Shown: positions 1 through 17,950 of the stretch, one piece after another | Layout: every line of letters starts with the position of its first letter | How positions within the stretch are numbered: the first letter of the stretch is position 1 | Assembly (NCBI GenBank): GCA_904063045.1 | Contig: CAJFCJ010000033.1 | Coordinates: 62,001-126,000, forward strand | From: Dimorphilus gyrociliatus | Lineage: Eukaryota > Annelida > Polychaeta > Dinophilidae | DNA length: 64,000 bases | Direction of reading: 5' to 3' | Program-made: the position numbers and the translations under genes | The notes under the pieces: generated by a model | What the model saw: the letters and a program-made list of their open reading frames with translations, nothing else | Databases searched by the model: none | Told to the model about the DNA's origin: nothing

Positions 1-914
1 AAGTCAAATAAAAGTAGTCTTTCTTTGGTTGTCTTTAGTCGATCGCCGTTCAGAGACTGAATGTCCAAACCAGAAATTTTCCCCTTAAAATATACTATCG
101 TTGAGTATTAATTAATCTGCTTACAACTGACAAGAAATAACGCTGAGTAGATGTCAGCTGTAAAAAATGTCTACGGAACACAGTTAAATGATCAACACGA
201 CCTATGATGTAAATTTCTATAGAAATGATGGAAAACTTAACAAGAAAATATTCAAAAAAAACTACCCAAATTCTATTAATATTTAATAATCTCTCCTTTT
301 TTTTTTTAAAAAAAAATATCTTTCGCTAATTATTTCTTTAGCAGAAATTTTAAAGTCTTATGTAGAACGTCTCGAAAAAGCCAGACAAAATTTATATTAA
401 CCTAAATAGGAATAGTTCACCTCCATCTCTTTAGGAAAAGGCCTAAACTTTCTTAAAAGTCTCTCTACTCGATAACGTGGCCAACGTTTAACCCAATTAA
501 TATAAATATATAATGTCTATAGTTTGTTCTTTTTTTTTTAATAAGGAAAAGTATACTTTCTTCGTTCAAACAAAAAGAAAAAAAGTTAAAAGTTTTTTCT
601 TTAAAAAAAAAGTTTTTAAATAAATTTTATATTAAAATGAAAAGAATTATAAGAGAAAGTTTCAATAAGAACTTTTTAAAATAAGTTATTATATAATTAG
701 CAATAGAGATCATAAATTTGAAAGAGTATAACGGAAAGGTTGGCCTAGTTCAATGACCTGATTATAATTTTGGCTAGTCTAACGATAAATCTACATATAT
801 GTACTGTAAATTTGTTCATGTGTCCAGCTGAATATATAGGACATAAAGTATGACGAAGCGTAAAAAAAAACTTGTAAAAGAAAAGATTAAAGGTAAAAGA
901 ATGACTTTCTAATA
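1..914. other. 5' flank of the guanylate cyclase gene
   Basis: AT-rich sequence with many homopolymer A/T runs and no convincing gene. A short open stretch on the minus strand (about 405-513, rich in Arg, Trp and Pro codons, ending in TAA) follows a possible acceptor (CTATAG near 514). It could be the last exon of a neighbouring minus-strand gene, but nothing else supports this. The stretch next to 915 presumably holds the promoter and 5' UTR of the cyclase. Confidence 0.4.
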
Positions 915-3900
915 ATGTCTATACTTAATGGAATACCCTTAAATGATCTTAAAGACTATCATTTCTTTCATTCACTCTCCAAGCTATCGTTAATAATGAT
1001 GATCAAAATACTTATATGGTCTCTTCTTAACGTATCTATATCATCTAAAAAGTTTAAAATTGGCTTATTAGCACCAATGACCAAATCCTATAGTGGTTTT
1101 TCCGGAATGACAAGCGCGGCTGCCGTAGACATCGCCATTCAAACTATCAACTCTAACCCCAAATGGAACGCCGACGGTGAGATCGAATTGAGGTAAGCAA
1201 ATAACCTAACAAACAAAGTTTATTATTTAAACTCTCCTTTCCTTTGTTTATGCTTTTATATTTCACTTTTCGCCTCTAAAGCATGGTCTATAGAGATTCG
1301 GATTGCGATAGTCTTTTAACGGTCGGTCATACTTGTGATCTCCTTGTTAATGAAACAATAGACGCACTCATCGGCCCCCCTTGTTCCAGAGGTAGATAGC
1401 TGTTGATATATTTGTATAGCGAGTAAAACCATCAATCTCTTTCCGTTTAGCTTGTAAACCGGCCGCCGAATTGGCGTCATTCTATAATGTTCCTATAATA
1501 AGTTGGGTAGCGACGGATTACGGCCTAAGAGATAGAACAAGATATACAACGTTGGCAAGAACGTCCATTCGGTAAACTCGGAGCCTTCCTTAAAATTATT
1601 TTCGACTCGTACAAATGGAATAGAATCGCCGCTGTCATGTTCGAAGGTCTTGTCTGGGAAGACGCCGGCGAATCAATTACTAAAGTACTCAAAGATCGAA
1701 ATATTGAACTAGTAGTTCTTGAAAAATATAAAAACGATCCATCGAAAACTTTCATTAATAGCGTATTAGAAAAAATCAGAGTTAGGGCAAGAAGTAAGTC
1801 TTTTCCTATATAAAATAAACAAAAAAATACATTTAAACTCTCTTATTTACTTTTATCTTTTATTGCTGTCGTCGTATCAAGTTGTTGCTCTAATTAATCC
1901 GCGAGAACATAGGAGGAAGTTTCTTCTTAGAGCCCACGAAAAGGGTATGACGAATGGCGATTACGTCTTTTATACTATGGACATACTTCCCCAGGAAGAC
2001 ATTCTCAATTCAATGCAAACTTGGCAAGGGAACGACGGCAGAGACTCAACTGCCAAACAGGCTTTTGAATCAGTTTTTCACGTATAATACATATAACAAT
2101 TAATTGAAATATTTACTTTTTAACATTGGCTTAAATGCATGTCAAAATTAACAGATCGTGTTAGCCGCTCCGAGCAGTGTGGCTCAGAGTCAGTTTCGAG
2201 GCGAAGTTGCCAGAAGGATGAGATTCCCACCTTGGAACGTCAACTTACCTCCAGGCACACTGGTGTGATGATCCTTCAACATCTATTTCATCATAAAGTA
2301 ATTAGGAATTTTTTGTCTTAGGGTGATCCATTCGCCGCTTTCCTGCATGACGCTGTTCTGATTTATAGTATCGGGCTAAATGTAACCTTAAAACTAGGAC
2401 AGGTTGGGACATATTACATACATATATATATATATACAGTATATATACTGTATAGTATATATGACAATTGAAAAATGAAAGTTCCTCATTAACGTTTATT
2501 TCTCAATTTCCATCTAAAGAATCCCAGAAATGGAGAAGCAGTAATTAGTAATTTGAAAGAAAAATTCTTTCAAGGTTTTAATTGCTATTGTCCTTTTTTT
2601 GGATAACACTCTGTATGAATAATCCGTTTAATTCTTTTTTAAGGGATGTCAGGTAATATTGTTTTAGACGGAAATGCTGATAGGGAACCAGATTTTTGGA
2701 TAATGGATATGAATCCTGCAACTGGAATTTTTGAAAAGATGGCAGAAGTTCTTAATACCGATGACGGACATATGGAGTTTAGGAGGGATATTCAGCCACC
2801 TTATTGGCCAAATGGCTTGACTGGTCACGAAAACGCTCCTGAAGATATACCTAAATGTGGTTTTCTCAATGAATTATGCGTTGAAGCGGGTAAATTAATT
2901 GTTCTCCTCCTACTCCATCATTTTCTATATAGCTTTATATTAATTATATTAGATAACTCTTGGATATCAATTGTCGCCTCGTTAATTGCTCTAATCTCTA
3001 TTGGTGGACTATTGGGTGTGGGTTTCTATTTCTATAGAAAATCCCAGTTTGAGAATAGGTTGTTGGCTGCTTCTTGGAAGATTTCTTTGGAAGAATTAGA
3101 ATTACTTAAAACTCAAGGAACATCAAGCAATGTGAATTGAAAATATTAAATTTTTCTTTATCTTAAATCCATCTAATTAATATTCATACTCGTATCAAAT
3201 TGATTTAAATAGATTAGTTTAAGTAGTAAATCAACAACCTCAAATTCAAATGAGGAACCTGCTCCTCCTGTTAAAACCGAAACTGTTTCAAAATCAATAA
3301 ACTCTTTTGGCCAAGTGTCTCAAGTATTTACCGAAATAAGTCTCTACAAAGGTACTCTAGCATCTCTTAAGCCGGTGAAAAAAGACCACGTAGAACTATC
3401 GAGAAAAGTTTTAATAGAATTTGGCGAAGTACAATTATTTCAATTATCCAAATGTTAATTAGTCTTCATAAACTACTTTTTATAGATAAGAGATATTTCT
3501 CACGAGAATCTTAACACGTTTCTCGGGGCTTGCGTCTCTCCTCAAAATATATACGTACTCTGGCAATATTGCAAACGTGGCAGTATACAGGTGATGTATA
3601 AACTATACATAAGTAATAGCCAGTTATTTAATAACTAATAAACAATAACGTATAAAGGATGTCGTTATGAACGACGATTTAAAATTGGAATCAAACTTCA
3701 AAATGTCGTTTATGATTGATATAGTTAAAGGAATGCTTTATTTGCACAAATCTATATTGCATTCTAATGGAAATCTTAAAAGCTCTAATTGCCTCGTTAA
3801 CGAACGTTGGACAGTTAAAGTCTGCTATAAGAACAATTTTTTTTTACAATAGAATAGCAAAGCTATACTTTGTTTGTTTGTTTGTCATATTTTAGATAAC

Positions 3901-4597
3901 GGATTACGGATTAAATAATTTCTTAGATGGACAAATTTATGAGGATTCTCAACAATATGAACTCTACAAACGTTTGTATTTTTGTATACTTTTTCCTCTG
4001 CAACAATATGTAAGACTTAAATAATCGATTAGAATCTATTGTATGCAACTTACAAGAACTATTCGTTTTACAGTTTCCTCTATATTATTCCGTAAGCTAG
4101 GAATATATTAAAATAAAGAGAACATCTAGAAATAGCTACTCAGCAATATCCTTTTGTGTTATAGACACAATTACGTATCGTAAGAATCCTATTCCAGTTT
4201 TTTTTTTCTCTTCTTCGATATATTCTCTCTTTTGTCTATAGTTTATTTTTAACTTTTCCTTTATCATCTTCTTTTATTAAACATTTAGCGAAGGCTTAAC
4301 AACGAATTTTGAGTTGTCGAAAACCAAACAAAACGTTGATTTACTTGGTTCTCGGCTGACTCAAAGCTCTTTGTCCAGCAGAGAAGAAAAAGATAAATTT
4401 TCCTCTTATCCATATTCCTTTTCTTTGTTAGAATTGCTTTCTCTTTCAAGACTAGAAGATTATCAAGTGATTGTTATCGAAATTATAAATATCTCGGCAA
4501 TTTCCGACTACAACCACTCGAAATTTCTAGAATGAACTGCTTCCAACGGCGACTGTTTCATAACTAACAGATACGCTTTCAAATCTCGCTAGGTCTC

Positions 4598-4640
<43 letters not shown>

Positions 4641-6759
4641 TCACTGTTACTTTTTCGATTTAATTAATATATTCGATTTTTAGACTTTGGACTTGTGATA
4701 ATTTAGAATTCTAAATGTCTTAAAGCTGAATAAAAAAGTAGTATTTAACCACGCCTTAGATGATATATAATCTTTTAGATACTATACATATACTATATAT
4801 AAATAAATTTATATTTATACACGTACGTACAAATGCTGTAGGCTTAGAATTTTTTGTCTTTGAAAAATATTGAAATTGTCATTCAAGGTTATTGACTTTT
4901 TATTTTTTTTTTAAAGGAAAATTATGGACCGCTCCTGAAATTCTTCGAGAAAATTATCCGCCGCTAAAGGGAAGTCAGAAGGGAGACGTATACAGTTTTG
5001 CTATTATCTGTAGCGAAATCCTAAATAGAAGTGAACCTTATTCATTTAATGAAATGACACCTAGAGGTTAAACTTGAATTCTTTTGCTCTCCCATCTCCT
5101 TCTCTATCTTAATATCTTAATCTCTTCTTCTTAATTAAAAAAAGATTAACAAGATAAAAAAAAAGCAAAAAATGCACAATTGTATTAGTATAGAATTACA
5201 TATTAAACAAAGGAGAATAATAAAAAATAGGCATTTTATTAAATGTCCATATCGACAGCTTATTTCAATAAATTAACTTTAAATACCTTCTAAGTACCAA
5301 TTATATTCCTTTTATTTTTTTTTTGGACGATTACAGACGTGGTACACAGAATACGCAACTCCGAAAGTATTCCCTTTAGACCCAAATTACCGGAAAACTG
5401 TGAATTTGGTTATAAAATGATTGAATTAATTCATAACATGTGGCACGATATTCCGGAGGAGAGACCAACTTTTTCGTCAATTAGAGGATCTTTACTTAGA
5501 TTAAATAGAGGAGAGTAAGAGATAATTAACTATTTAATTACTTTATTTAATAAATTTCTAATTTAAATATATTAATTATTCATGATGTAAAACTCTTTCA
5601 ATTTTCCAAAGTTAATGTTGTTGATACAATATTGGAAATGATGAATAGATACGCTAAAAATCTGGAAACAACTGTACAAGAGAGAACCGAACAAATAAGC
5701 GAGGAGAAGGCTAAGAGTGACCGTCTTCTATCCAGAATCCTACCACTGTATCATTAATCTTTTCTTTTTTTATGATTAATTTCTAACATAGTTTATGTTT
5801 TTCTTTAAAAAAAAAACCAAATGTAAAGTACTATTGTTGAACATCTTAAAGCCGGAACGAAAATAGAACCAGAGAGCTATAGAGAGAGTAGTATCTATTT
5901 CTCTGATATTGTTGGATTTACCACATTATCGTCTGATAGCACTCCTATGCAGGTCCATTTCGATAATTAACCATTTTCGTTATTAGTTTTATTAATATTT
6001 AATAGATTGTCGACTTTTTAAATGATTTGTACACTTGCTTCGATGGCGTTGTTTCCGATCATGACGTTTACAAAGTGGAAACAATCGGAGATGCTTATAT
6101 GGTTGAAATTTAACGACACTAAGTGTTTTATCACACTTTCAATTGAATCCTCTTCTACAATTTTTAGGTAGTTTCCGGTGTACCGAATAGGAACGGAAGG
6201 AAACATCTAACTGAAATAGCCGACATCTCTTTGGATTTGCTTTCTTCAGTTACGAATTTTTGTATTCGTCATCGACCTAAAGAGCAGCTAAGATTACGTA
6301 TTGGTTAGTACAGATTTCTCTCAATCCAATCAGTTTATATATATTATCATCTTTAATATCAATAGGCCTCCACACTGGTCCAGTTGTCGCCGGTGTAATT
6401 GGTAATGTAATGCCGAGGTATGTATAATATAATTATCGCCAATAGTTTCCATAAAGAAATTCGGGTAAATGTATAGATATTGCCTATTTGGAGATACCGT
6501 AAATTTAGCCAGCAAGATGGAATCTTGCGGAAAACCTCTAAGAATTCATTTAAGCGAAGATATCTTCAAATGTCTAACGGAATTTGGTCTTTATTCCATG
6601 ATTAAAAGGGGTAATATAAACATTAAGGTAGGATAGGATGGAAACAGAAATCATTTTTTATTCTGACTGTCTTATATTACAAAGGGCAAGGGTTTCTTAA
6701 CTACTTATTGGCTTTATGGAAAACAAGGCTACGACAAACCTTTACCAGATTTCGATTAG
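915..6759 (+). CDS. Receptor-type (particulate) guanylyl cyclase, natriuretic-peptide-receptor-like; one apparent frameshift
   Basis: Single-pass receptor that would make cGMP from GTP. The likely start is the ATG at 996 or 999, which gives a short signal peptide before [12 protein letters not shown]; the ATG at 915 is in frame but adds a non-signal stretch. A ligand-binding ANF-receptor ectodomain spans about 1040-2890 ([26 protein letters not shown]). The membrane helix is at about 2964-3035. The kinase homology domain (about 3330-5515) is a pseudokinase: the HRD position reads HSNGN and DFG reads DYG. A coiled-coil linker (about 5640-5750) precedes the cyclase domain (about 5880-6740). The catalytic metal motif FSDIVGFT, the guanine-selecting Glu in KVETIGDAY and the Cys in YCLFGDTVN are present, so it should be a true guanylyl cyclase. 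The last intron-like large gap is about 3972-4916. At 1558-1564 the reading frame shifts by one base inside an otherwise conserved exon. Stop codon 6757-6759. Confidence 0.9.
4602..4635. repeat. (CT)n microsatellite in a cyclase intron
   Basis: A run of about 17 CT dinucleotides lies inside the large intron (about 3972-4916) that separates the DYG exon from the KLWTAPEI exon of the kinase homology domain. Confidence 0.9.
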
Positions 6760-7538
6760 TAGGTCAAATAATTTATCGAATCTTATCATTATTAATACAT
6801 TTTTATAGTAAAGAAGATGTGTCACTATAAAAGAATGAAGAAAATGTTCACTTCTCTGCACGCATTTGTAATTTTTTGTAACAAGGCCCAGCACCAGTGG
6901 AATATATATATATATATAGAATTTATATAGAGTACACAATTTATTCAAAGAGCAAGCAGATTTCTATATATATTCCATTTAATATACGAAAGACAAGGAA
7001 AGAAGAAGGTGTCGAAAGACTTATTCTCTTTTGTTTTTTAAAACAAACAAAAACACAATGGTACTTCACTGCAAAATGCACAAATGAAAGAAATTGATAA
7101 GATTTGGCGAATGAGCGAAGGATAAAAAGTTAAATTTCTAAAATAGTAAAAGTTTATTTTTGTTTTTTCATTAAAAATCATTAAGCACCTTTTTTTTAAA
7201 AATATGAATTATTACAGTAGATAATGGTAACACTAAGAAGGTTTGCAATAATATCATTTTGTTAGTTTACTAGTTGTTTGTGTGGATAATACAGAAAAAC
7301 AAAAAAAAGAGAAAGATTTTCCCTGCTAAATGAAGTTTTCTTTCTATTCTTTTCTTTTCCTTATAGGGAAGCTATTTCAATATCTCTTCTTCTAAAGTCC
7401 TTTTTTCATTTTAAAACACAATATAGAAAAAAAGGGGCACTATAGGGTAGAGGAAGAGGGATTGAGAGAGAAAAAAGAGACAACTACCCTAATACTACGA
7501 AATCAATAGCTACGATCCAAAAGATTTGTTTCATTCAT
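6760..7538. other. Convergent 3' spacer between cyclase and vinculin
   Basis: AT-rich spacer between two tail-to-tail genes, with a short TA repeat (about 6903-6918) and long A-rich stretches. It presumably holds the two 3' UTRs. No coding exon is seen; small open frames here are low-complexity and Ile/Tyr/Lys rich. Confidence 0.6.
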
Positions 7539-14791
<7,253 letters not shown>

Positions 14792-15652
14792 TATTTCATT
14801 GAAAGTATAATTAATCAAGTAAGATCCTCTTTTAATTAATCCGATTTATCACTTGAAGCAAACTACACCTCGCCAACTAACTCTACAGATAGGGTATTTC
14901 CGTAAACTTATTTTGGTATTCCGGAAGTGACGATATAAACAGTTCCCTCCTCTTTTAAAAATTCGCTTAAAATGTTATATTCTTGAATTCTTTATAGAAA
15001 TCCTTCTTAGAGAAAGAATTAAAATATTTAAGTTTTAAATTCTTCTTACGTTTGTGCCGATTGTGAAGAGTAATTTAAAAAGTTACAATCATATAATAAA
15101 AATCTAGCGCTAGATGGTGCTAAAATCGCTAAAACAAAATTTTAATTACTTATCTTAAATATTATTGAATAATAAAAAAAAGTTTATTTTTAAAGTTTCG
15201 TGTGCTTAATTTACAAAAAATAGCCGAAAAAATTTTGCAAGTGAACAGGTATCCAGGCTATTTTTAATAAGGCGTCCAAAACAGCAGACGAACGATCCAA
15301 CAATAGATAGCCGAAATATTGTGAATTACTATCATATTGCAACGTTTTTTTACTCTAAAAGAATACGCATTTTTTCCTTTTCACATTAAATCGTTTTCGG
15401 AATTTCTTGGTAAGTTTAAATTTCAGTATTAGTCAGTTTTTATGGTATGCAATAACGACGATTGATTCTCTCACATAAAGAATTCTTGTAAGACGTATAA
15501 AAGCAGGCAATTCTAAATTATCTAAATAGACCTGTTTTGAGCTTTTGAATGATATTGTTTACAAAGGTTTAACAAAAGTTTACTCCTATATTGAAATATT
15601 TTTTGGAATGGTATAATTATTTTGGAACCAATTTTTTTCAGGCCTCCGTAAC
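14792..15652. promoter_or_regulatory. Head-to-head promoter region of vinculin and Homer
   Basis: The two start codons face away from each other across about 860 bp, so this stretch must hold both promoters and 5' UTRs. An acceptor-like TTTTTTTCAG ending at 15643, nine bases before the Homer ATG, suggests that Homer has a non-coding first exon (or a trans-splice acceptor) joined just upstream of its start. No coding exon is seen. Confidence 0.6.
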
Positions 15653-16648
15653 ATGGGAGAACAGCCGATTTTTAAAGTGAGAGCTTTTGTATTCCAAATA
15701 GACCCAGAGTCTAAAAAAAGTTGGGTTAAAGTTAGCTCTGGCGAAGTTGACGTAAACTTTTATAAGGATGTTGCTAATAAGGCCTATAGAATAATTAGTG
15801 TAGAAGGAACAAAAGCACTTATTAATAGTACACTAACACCAAATATGGTGTTTAATCGCACCTCTCCAAAATTTGGGCAGTGGTCCGATAGTCGAGCCAG
15901 CACTATTTACGGATTAGGATTTCCACAAGATATTCTATTGGAAAAATTTCAGGAGCATTTCAAGGAAATAGTTGACTTACTTAAGAATGAAGAAAATATC
16001 TTTTCGACCTCAAATGATATTCAAAACAATTCTAAGCCTTTACCGGAAGACAAGCGAAACTCCCTTCAGAATATGGACTCACTCAAATATGAAAATGATC
16101 GCTTGAAATTAGCTCTTGCGACCAGTTCAAACAATGCTAAAAAGTGGGAGGTTGAACTTCAAACTTTGAAAAATAATAACGTTAGACTAACAACTGCCCT
16201 TCAAGAATCTACAGCGAATGTAGAAGAATGGAAAAAACAATTAGAAGCTTATAAGGATGAAAATGCTAAAATGAAACGAGCCCAACAACAGAACGGCGGC
16301 GGTGTCCAAGTTATGGAATTAAAACGAGAATTAACTGATAATGTTGATAAAATCGTTGATTTGGAAAGATCGAATAAACGAAAACAGCAGGAGATAGACG
16401 AACTTGTAATTAAGTTGCAAGGTGCCCAAAAGAGCGTCTCCGAAAGTAATAAACTTGCCGAAGCCTTACGCAATACTGAACATCAATTAGATATTGCTAA
16501 ACAGCAAATTATTGATTTAAAGCGACAAATAAATGAGTCGAGAAACAGTCAGAGTCAACAGAAAACCAAAGTTACGACAATTCAAGAACAAATTCGTGCT
16601 AAAATTCACGAACTTTCACAATTGAATGATAAAATGCTCTTGGAGTGA
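15653..16648 (+). CDS. HOMER: Homer scaffold protein (EVH1/WH1 domain plus coiled coil)
   Basis: Postsynaptic/excitation-calcium scaffold; the EVH1 domain binds proline motifs in mGluR, IP3 receptor and Shank proteins, and the C-terminal coiled coil tetramerises. The start MGEQPIFKVRAFVFQIDP and the motifs TPNMVFNRTSPKFGQWSD and TIYGLGF (residues 1-110) match Homer closely. Residues about 140-325 are a long heptad-rich coiled coil, ending like vertebrate long Homers. The 331-codon frame has no coding intron, unlike nearly every neighbour. The stop sits inside a perfect donor (GA|GTGAGT, near 16645); joining to an acceptor at 16894 would replace the last residue with a short tail ending at 16952, or run on through another perfect donor (CA|GTAAGT, near 16948). 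So isoforms with other C-termini are possible. Confidence 0.93.
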   Translation: MGEQPIFKVRAFVFQIDPESKKSWVKVSSGEVDVNFYKDVANKAYRIISVEGTKALINSTLTPNMVFNRTSPKFGQWSDSRASTIYGLGFPQDILLEKFQEHFKEIVDLLKNEENIFSTSNDIQNNSKPLPEDKRNSLQNMDSLKYENDRLKLALATSSNNAKKWEVELQTLKNNNVRLTTALQESTANVEEWKKQLEAYKDENAKMKRAQQQNGGGVQVMELKRELTDNVDKIVDLERSNKRKQQEIDELVIKLQGAQKSVSESNKLAEALRNTEHQLDIAKQQIIDLKRQINESRNSQSQQKTKVTTIQEQIRAKIHELSQLNDKMLLE

Positions 16649-17950
16649 GTTTTATTTTATTGAATGATTTTACGTTTTGTTTTTTGTAGTCATCGTGATC
16701 GACAGAGAAGTTTTATTTATTTTTATTTTTTTATAGACAGAATTATTCATTTCTATATTTAGCTAGGTCTAGCCTCTATGTTACATGTCGTGTTTTACAT
16801 TCTATCTAACTGAATCGAATCTAAACACTTGATATTCAATTAAATTAATTTATCATTAATTATTAATACATATCATTTATATATTTTTTTTTAGAGATTC
16901 ATCAACTATTGGCAGTAACCAATACATATTTTATATCGTTTATGAGCAGTAAGTTACTAGCTATATTTTAAAATCTCTTATAGTTTTTAATTTAACTCTC
17001 CTTCCCAAATACTCCCTTTATACCCCTTAACTTTTAATACAATCGGCAATAAATAATAGTATATAATCCAAGCCAATTGTATAAAAAGTTGTATAACTAC
17101 CATTCGTAACTAACTAGACTATAATTTTAAGTATAATCTCGTTCTGTAATTGTTCGAGTAAAATCCGGACAAAACCACCTTCTTTTTTAAAACTCCTGAT
17201 ATCAAGTTAAAAAATGAAAAACTTTCAGCGTACATACTTGAAATGCCCTCTTTCTTTTTTTTATACTACTTTTAAATTTATAAAGTTTTAAATACGCCTC
17301 AAATCTATTTTCAAAGTTTCATTTTTTTTAATGAAAAATTTTTACATCAAGCATTCACTATCTGAGTATTTTCCCTGGAGAATCAATGATTTATGACACT
17401 TTTCACTAAATAATAGATTATTAGGTCTACATTATCAAATATGACGTATTTCGTATTTTGTCAATTTATTAGTTGCAGCATACATATTTCTGAGTATCAA
17501 ATATTTATCAATCATTTTTGTGCAATCTTGGCTCATAAATATATATTTTATACAATTACTTTTTCTCTTTACAAATATATTTATAACTTCAAATTATACA
17601 GTATATCTATTTTTATTAATCGTTTATTTTTTGTTGTTTTTGTTAGAAAGAAACAGTTCAAATGTTTTTATTTTGTTAGCGGTTTCCTTCAAATTTCTGC
17701 ATCGCCGCTTGCGATGTACAAGATAATGCAAGAATATTTATCATCAATAGTTTTTCTCTTTACTTACATAGAATACTTTTTTTCGGATTGCTAATCATAC
17801 GTAATTTATACATTGACTAATTATTCACATTAGTACAGAAACATCCATTTTCTTTGTTTGTTCTCTAAATGGAATAAGATCCATTACAAATTAATCGTCT
17901 TTCTATATATATGCAGTGTCCAGTTAAATTGTCATGTACAACTGTTTGCA
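16649..17950 (+). other. Spacer between Homer and the giant LGR
   Basis: Homer 3' UTR (possibly including an alternative exon at about 16895-16948) followed by very AT-rich DNA. An open frame at 17441-17794 codes almost only Phe, Ile, Tyr and Ser, as expected for chance translation of AT-rich DNA, so I do not call it. Confidence 0.5.

Noticed and set aside
405-513. Possible last exon of a minus-strand gene at the left edge
   Set aside because: Only about 35 codons and one acceptor-like site; no second exon found, so noted but not called.
1540-1580. Micro-intron explaining the cyclase frameshift
   Set aside because: No GT-AG pair removes a suitable length without deleting conserved residues.
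4314-4535. 73-codon open frame inside the cyclase
   Set aside because: The flanking exons join in phase ([13 protein letters not shown]) without it, and no acceptor/donor pair would include it in frame.
17441-17794. 117-codon open frame on the plus strand between Homer and the LGR
   Set aside because: Composition is almost only Phe, Ile, Tyr, Leu and Ser, as expected from AT-rich non-coding DNA; no domain, signal or splice context.
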